Below are positions 59,202-64,000 of a DNA stretch of 64,000 nucleotides, one piece after another. How positions within the stretch are numbered: position 1 is the first letter of the stretch; each line of letters opens with the position of its first letter. The stretch comes from Lyophyllum atratum (taxonomy: Eukaryota > Basidiomycota > Agaricomycetes > Agaricales > Lyophyllaceae). Location: NCBI GenBank assembly GCA_014905825.1, contig JACGCN010000021.1, positions 744,001-808,000 of the forward strand, written 5' to 3'. The notes beneath the pieces are model-generated. The model worked only from the letters and a program-made list of their open reading frames with translations. It was not told the origin of the DNA and searched no databases. Position numbers and translations under genes: made by a program.

Positions 59202-59596
59202 ATCTCCTGTCTCCTGCGCGTCTCCGTCCTGCTATCCACATCAAAGTTTGGTCCCGCCAAGAAGGTAACCGACAGGAGCCAGAAATCCAGACCGGAACGA
59301 GTCGACAGCAGACTATATCCTGCTGTGGTCAAACTGCTTGACACTGTCCTGCAAAGTCTCGATCCAATGCGCAGACTGAGTATCGTTGACGGCAACCCGG
59401 AGTTGGCTGCTGCTGTCGAGGGGCGAACGTCGTTCACCAAGGCTAGAAGGTCCGTATCCTCATGTTCCTACCATATATAAATAACTAGAAATTATGTCTG
59501 TTCCTAGCGCGCTGCTATGCTCCCGTTAAGTGATACCCCGAAGCACCGACACCCATCCACCATGCGGATGTCCAGGTGTACGAGGCGGTCTCCGCA

Positions 59597-59772
59597 CTCG
59601 GGAAATTGGGGTTCTATCGACCGCGACACGCCAAAGGATGCGTACATGAAGACGTCGTACATGAACGAGTGGGTGCTCGTGTTCTCGGACGAGTTCAACC
59701 AAGACGGACGCATGTTCTACCCTGGCGATGACCCATACTTGGATGCTGTGGATTTGCATTATTGCGGAGCGG
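59597..59772 (+). pseudogene. KRE6/SKN1-like beta-glucan synthesis fragment
   Basis: Reads GSIDRDTPKDAYMKTSYMNE, then VFSDEFNQDGRMFYPGDDPY and AVDLHY. This is a well-conserved block of GH16-type KRE6/SKN1 proteins (usual form DEFN.DGRTFYPGDDPYWEAVDLHYW). The preceding and following family parts are missing, so only a piece of one or two exons is present. Confidence 0.65.
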
Positions 59773-60594
59773 TAAGCACTGCTAATGAGCCGCCAAACTG
59801 GAACGTCCAGTCGTCCAAGGACGACAAGCTAATGCCTGGAAACTATTCAGTGAGCTCACTTCCATTCCATCTAGATGCTCACTAACTAACTCCCAAGGAC
59901 ACCACATTCTACAAGATATGTTCGCAGGCGGCGCGAATACCAAACCAGCCTCTCGGACTCGTAGTGCGTTATTCCCTAACACTCAGGGAAATTCATCAAC
60001 TTTTGGGACAACGGCATGCTTTCAACGATTTCGGCATCGCCCAAGTCGCCAGGGTGCTCGAGAAAAGTGAAGGTGCTCAGAAGGTAAACCTTAGCACCGA
60101 CATCACTGACATGGTTTTCAGGCGAGTGTCATCCTGCTCTTGCTGTGGAGGGGTGTTGACTACATTCTAGCCACGTTTCATCAATATTTGGGACCTTTTA
60201 CTTCACAGACCCGAGGGATTGCAGCGTTCAGGATCAGGCGGTGGCAATAAGTTTCCTCCATGCTGCCAAGTGAGGTGGTTTCTACCAGCGTATCACCTTC
60301 GCCATCTGAACATATGCAACCACAGGCGCTATGGGAAGCTATGCTGCTTTCTATCTTGCTAGTTTGTACTCTCTCCCAGCAACGCGACAATCCCTTCTGC
60401 CGTCCCCGTATTTCTGCCAAATATCGTTCTTGAATCCGGTCTTCGAGACCACAGTCTCGATTAGGTCCAAGAAGAAGTCAACGGAAACCCAATGACCGGG
60501 CCCCGACGGATGCGTCCGTGTTCGAGTAAGTTGAGGCTTGGTCTATAGATGAGAAATACAGGCGGAGGCATGTGCTTCTGATCGCAGACGATGG

Positions 60595-60862
60595 CCTGAA
60601 CTGACATTTATCACTGTTGGAAAACGCCATCATTTCAGGTTCTTCCCATTAGATCAAGCTGGGGACCCAAAGGGCAATGGGAATATGCACGCTGGCTTCA
60701 TTGTTGACCAAGGTGTGCGGCCTGCCGCACTCAACTGTTACCCTTGCTCATGACGTCTTCTTTCGAGATATAGTACGTCCTGTCCACCCGGATTTTTACC
60801 TCCGATTGCAGCTAGGACTGGAAGGGAGTACATGGCTCGGCAACTTGGTCATTGATAATCAT
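60595..60862 (+). pseudogene. Argonaute PIWI-domain fragment
   Basis: PELTFITVGKRHHFRFFPLD, then GNMHAGFIVDQ, an interruption (likely an old intron), and HPDFYLRLQLGLEGSTWLGN. This follows the PIWI order ...VVGKRHHVRFFP..., ...AGTVVD..., ...FDFYLQSHAGLLGTSRP.... A frame break and loss of the remainder make it non-functional. Confidence 0.55.
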
Positions 60863-60903
60863 TGGTGGAACCTGGTCATACAGCTTGTCCTTAGTATCTA
60901 TGT

Positions 60904-62709
60904 TCAAGTACGTAAAATGGCTGTAGCAATATCGAGTGCGTCAATCCAAAGCAGCCGACGAGATTGCATGTCGCCACGAGCAGCGTTGGGATTGGTCCTC
61001 AGTTGAGCTTCAAACAGCATAAGCTGCTCTGGAGTGAAAGGACAACGTACGTCAGGTACGTCGATGTGAGAGAAATGGTCCGGGTGATTGCTGAGAAAAG
61101 GATTGGATGGGTCGCCGTCGTCGGCATTGAACTCGTCGTGGTGGGCTCTTGTACGATCGTTATGGATGTCGTCCCAGTCTATCCCAAACCCTGCATAATC
61201 TTCACCCTCGATCGGATCGCCAATTCGTACGCCTCGTTGACCGTTTTCAATCATCCCGCAGAGGAACATGTCGTGGGGGGAGCGGTGAGATTCGTTTCGG
61301 CGAGACAGTGTATGATGATTCCAGGTGTCAGCCCATGTCTGAGCGTCGTGATTGATAGCGTTGAGGAAAAGGTGTTGAAGGAGCCATATGTGCGCATCGA
61401 GGTCGACATTGAGTTGATCGTGTACCTCGAGAATTCTAAGAAAATCCTTCCACTTCTTCCCAAAACCGCGCGTGACATCCACCCAGAGGCGCTCTATCCT
61501 AATATTGTGAACGCTCCTGAAAATTGTATCGCGCTTAATATCAGACAGCCAGGCTGCGGAGAACGACGTACCTTCCCCAAATATACGACCCGCGTCCCTC
61601 TCCCCGGACCTGTTCCATCTTCGCTGCAACCAGAAGGTTCTCTGTGCCATGATCCCCACGTACGCGACTAGGATATCCAAAGACGGCGGCTACGTCTTCA
61701 AAAAGTCGTAGAACAGTGCTGGACCGATTGTTGTTACTAGCGCGAATTCCTAGTAAGAGGCGCGAGAAACCATCGATGAAGGCATGGATGACGATCTTCC
61801 AACGTATGAGACCTATCGGCAAATATAAAAAGATGTCCAAGCACTGAGTGGAGAGCTCGGCTTACCGTGCTGGCCATCGTGATGCCAAAGGGAGTTTGGG
61901 CCAGGTACTGAATAGACACGGCGTTGAATGCGACGCGTTCCGAATGTTGATGTTGTGGGCCCAATGACACGAAGGTATGAGTCTAGAATCCTTTGCCGTG
62001 GAACGCGCTCCCCAAGGCGTGAGAGGTACCCATCAATCATGCGCCTCCCGAAGGATGGGAATTGTTCGTAAATGTCGAGCATGAGTTGGTCCAATTCTGC
62101 GTCTGAAAGCCGGGATAAGTCGGAACAGACGCCGGAGGAATAGGTACGCTCGATGGATCCATCTGGTTGTAGCTCCTGGGTATATACCGGTGGGCCGGGG
62201 GTAGATAAGTTGTGTTCTAAGAGTCGGCGGCGTATCGTTCGAGCGCTGCATCCATAGATATTGGCAATCTGCTTATGTGTTGCGCGACCGGTGGAGAGAC
62301 TAGCCAGATCATCGGGTCTGATGTCGATGCGCGGGTGCCCTGGTTTGCCGTCATGTATTCTACCACCGAACACAACAGCGGGTGCATCGGGAAAATCGGC
62401 GGATGTCGCAGTCGCTTCGTCCAGGGCAGTCACCATGCGCTCGATGCTGTTGTTGACATTCCGGTAGTCTTGTGCTGAAAGCAGATGGGCGTGCTGGAAA
62501 TCCGGATAAGTAGCGCATAGCAGACAATGGTCATGTAAACCCACTGTGCGAAGGGCTGCTTGGAACTCCAGGCATAGTCTCTTCTGCTCCCCAAGCCTGG
62601 CGGCGTCCCCTACCTGAGTACGCAACGCGAGGTCTGCAGCCGTGCAGAGCTCTTGAAAAGCAACGCCGACGTTGTGCAACGGGATTGCCATGAAGGCGCG
62701 GAGGGACAA
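60904..62709 (-). CDS. Integrase-like (rve-type) DDE transposase
   Basis: Exons 62709-61866, 61812-61572 and 61516-60904 give 565 residues (559 from the Met at 62691). A helix-turn-helix-like stretch (THKQIANIYGCSARTIRRRL) and GRRMIDGYLSRLGERVPRQR precede the catalytic core. Core residues are SLWHHDGQHG (Asp about 278), RVRGDHGTEN (Asp about 335) and HNIRIERLWVD (Glu about 370). Second Asp to Glu spacing is 34 residues between, close to the D,D35E of integrases. The frame is open throughout. Similar proteins are multicopy in Agaricomycetes; I place it with integrase-derived (Ginger-like) transposases with caution. Confidence 0.8.
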
Positions 62710-63268
62710 GTACGTGTAGCAGCAGACTCACGAGAATTTCAGATGGAAAGCATCTTCAGGTTGTGCACGCAAGCTCAGACTCCCGAGGTAAAAGCAAAGT
62801 TTGAAGACTTTTATAATAGTTGAACATCTAAGATGCAGGATGCGAAAACATCTCTCGCAGCATCAAGTTCAAAATGGAGCGTGGGTAAGCTTTAGTTTGG
62901 AAGATCAAAGCGAAGTTGGCAATGTTTAGGTTAAATCTCCTGTTCGTCAAGGTCTAATAATTTTGTCCGGTGAGGCCCTTCATAAAGTACGTGTAGCAGC
63001 AGACTCACGAGAATTTCAGATGGAAAGCATCTTCAGGTCGTGCACGCAAGCTCAGACTCCCGAGGTAAAAGCAAAGTTTGAAGACTTTTATAATAGTTGA
63101 ACGTTGAACATCTAAGATGCAGGATGCGAAAACATCTCTCGCAGCATCAAGTTCAAAATGGAGCGTGGGTAAGCTTTAGTTTGGAAGATCAAAGCGAAGT
63201 TGGCAATGTTTAGGTTAAATCTACTGTTCGTCAAGGTCTAATAATTTTGTCCGATGAGGCCCTTCATA
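62708..63268. repeat. Tandem direct duplication of 277/284 bp
   Basis: Copies at 62708-62984 and 62985-63268 start AAGTACGTGTAGCAGCAGAC / AAGTACGTG. The second has a 7-bp insert (GTTGAAC doubled) and a few substitutions. The unit includes the proposed right element end and the region just upstream of the transposase start. Confidence 0.92.
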
Positions 63269-63274
63269 GTACAA

Positions 63275-64000
63275 GTGCGTTGGTCGTCTTGATTCAGGTG
63301 ACGACGGCACCACCACGAGGCAATCGCATTTAATGTCGAAAGTTGTTTGTCTGATCCGGGGTCCCTGCGTCGCATTTTTTGCTATCGACAGCTGTATAGC
63401 GACAGGCAGCGGGCTGACCTCCCTTCATGGAGCAGGACAGAACAAGGACAGGCTATGTTTGATACACCGCCAATTGGGTCACACACCCCTGCCAGGTACC
63501 TTATTTAGATGATTTCAACCAAATGTGATTACCCGAATGACAGCTGCCCGCACCTTGATGCCAGGCTGCGCCTGTTCGGCTGGAATCGAGCTAGGCTGAT
63601 GCTGGGGCGACAGGTGCCTGCCACCCTATTTACCCAGCCTCTGCAATACTCAAACATGGCCCGCAGCTGGAAATGCCGCTGGTTGGCTGGTGTTCCCAGG
63701 ACTGTGGGCAATGCAGCCCCATGCGACGATTATCACAACCTCGTAAAACAACTTTTGACGAACCAATTTCAGTATGTATGAATGTATAGTATAGAAAGCC
63801 TCCAACGACTTCGATCCTTGCCCGTAAGGTAGACTCAAAGTTTGGTCAGAGTTTGACTTCAGCGATGACCTCGAACTCGTGTGCGATTATCAAAATTAAA
63901 ATTCTTACAAGTCCATTCAAGCTCCGTTTCAATTACACCAATATATACGTGGCAAGGTTCAAGTCGGTAGCATTGTCGATCTTGCCCGGCCCCCTCATCT
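63275..64000. other. Right edge, no supportable gene
   Basis: Short frames without recognisable motifs. No repeat matched to the rest of the window. Confidence 0.45.

Larger units (their letters stand above)
52457..63267. mobile_element. Putative 10.8-kb transposon with TET/JBP gene
   Basis: Inference. AGTACAA occurs directly outside both ends (52450-52456 and 63268-63274). Just inside, the left end reads TTTGAAGCTCCTCACCGG and the right end, reversed, ATGAAGGGCCTCATCGG. Both are followed by ACAAAA and then, after 6-8 bases, GACCTTGA. An internal copy of the right end (about 62940-62984) has CCTCACCGGACAAAA exactly as in the left. The segment contains an integrase-like transposase, an intact TET/JBP gene, a 927-residue gene and gene fragments. 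The ends are short and imperfect, so chance or an older structure remains possible. Confidence 0.45.

Noticed and set aside
60964..61671. 235-codon plus-strand frame
   Set aside because: Antisense to the third exon of the integrase-like transposase, which carries the catalytic Glu.

Overview
This window reads as nuclear DNA of a filamentous basidiomycete, probably an Agaricomycete. Genes are interrupted by many short (about 45-60 nt) GT-AG introns. The enzyme set is typical of a wood- or litter-decay fungus: a GH43 exo-1,3-galactanase with CBM35, a GH15 glucoamylase with CBM20, a secreted M64 peptidase and epoxide hydrolases. KDZ transposons and TET/JBP dioxygenases are also typical of these fungi. 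The organism is an inference; no marker gene was compared.

Left part (1-25.6 kb) is mostly ordinary chromosome: an alpha/beta hydrolase, a ribosomal-L1-domain nucleolar protein, the galactanase, the M64 peptidase, a 736-residue low-complexity protein ending in a CAAX box, mitochondrial uL5m (MRPL7), an unknown protein, a dead and a living epoxide hydrolase in tandem, and the glucoamylase. A complete PIF/Harbinger DNA transposon (12620-15473, TAA target duplication, SANT-like and DDE genes both open) sits among them.

Middle part (25.6-49.5 kb) is a nested transposon stack in one host gene. A Ty1/Copia retrotransposon (27166-49299, target duplication GTCAG) split an F-box-type gene. Into its gag went a 12,467-bp KDZ transposon (27937-40403, 251-bp inverted repeats, 8-bp duplication GGAAATCG). 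Into its 3' LTR went a gag-only LTR element (44634-46179, duplication TAAAC) and a second Harbinger element (46202-49174, duplication TTA). Subtracting both 3' LTR insertions and their duplications leaves exactly 310 bp, the length of the 5' LTR. The KDZ element carries its transposase plus an NGN/KOW (Spt5-like) gene and an acidic HMG-like gene, transcribed divergently from a repeat-rich control region.

Right part (49.5-64 kb): an SRPK-type kinase gene lies between the split F-box gene and a decayed F-box paralog. Then comes a segment (52457-63267) that I propose is another mobile unit of about 10.8 kb. It has imperfect inverted ends and a 7-bp direct repeat AGTACAA just outside both ends. 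It holds an intact ten-exon 927-residue gene of unknown function, an intact TET/JBP (DNA 5-methylcytosine oxidase-type) gene, fragments resembling KRE6/SKN1 and an Argonaute PIWI domain, and an integrase-like DDE transposase. No RNA gene or CRISPR array was recognised. Exon boundaries come from hand splicing that keeps the reading frame and family motifs continuous; they are not transcript-backed.
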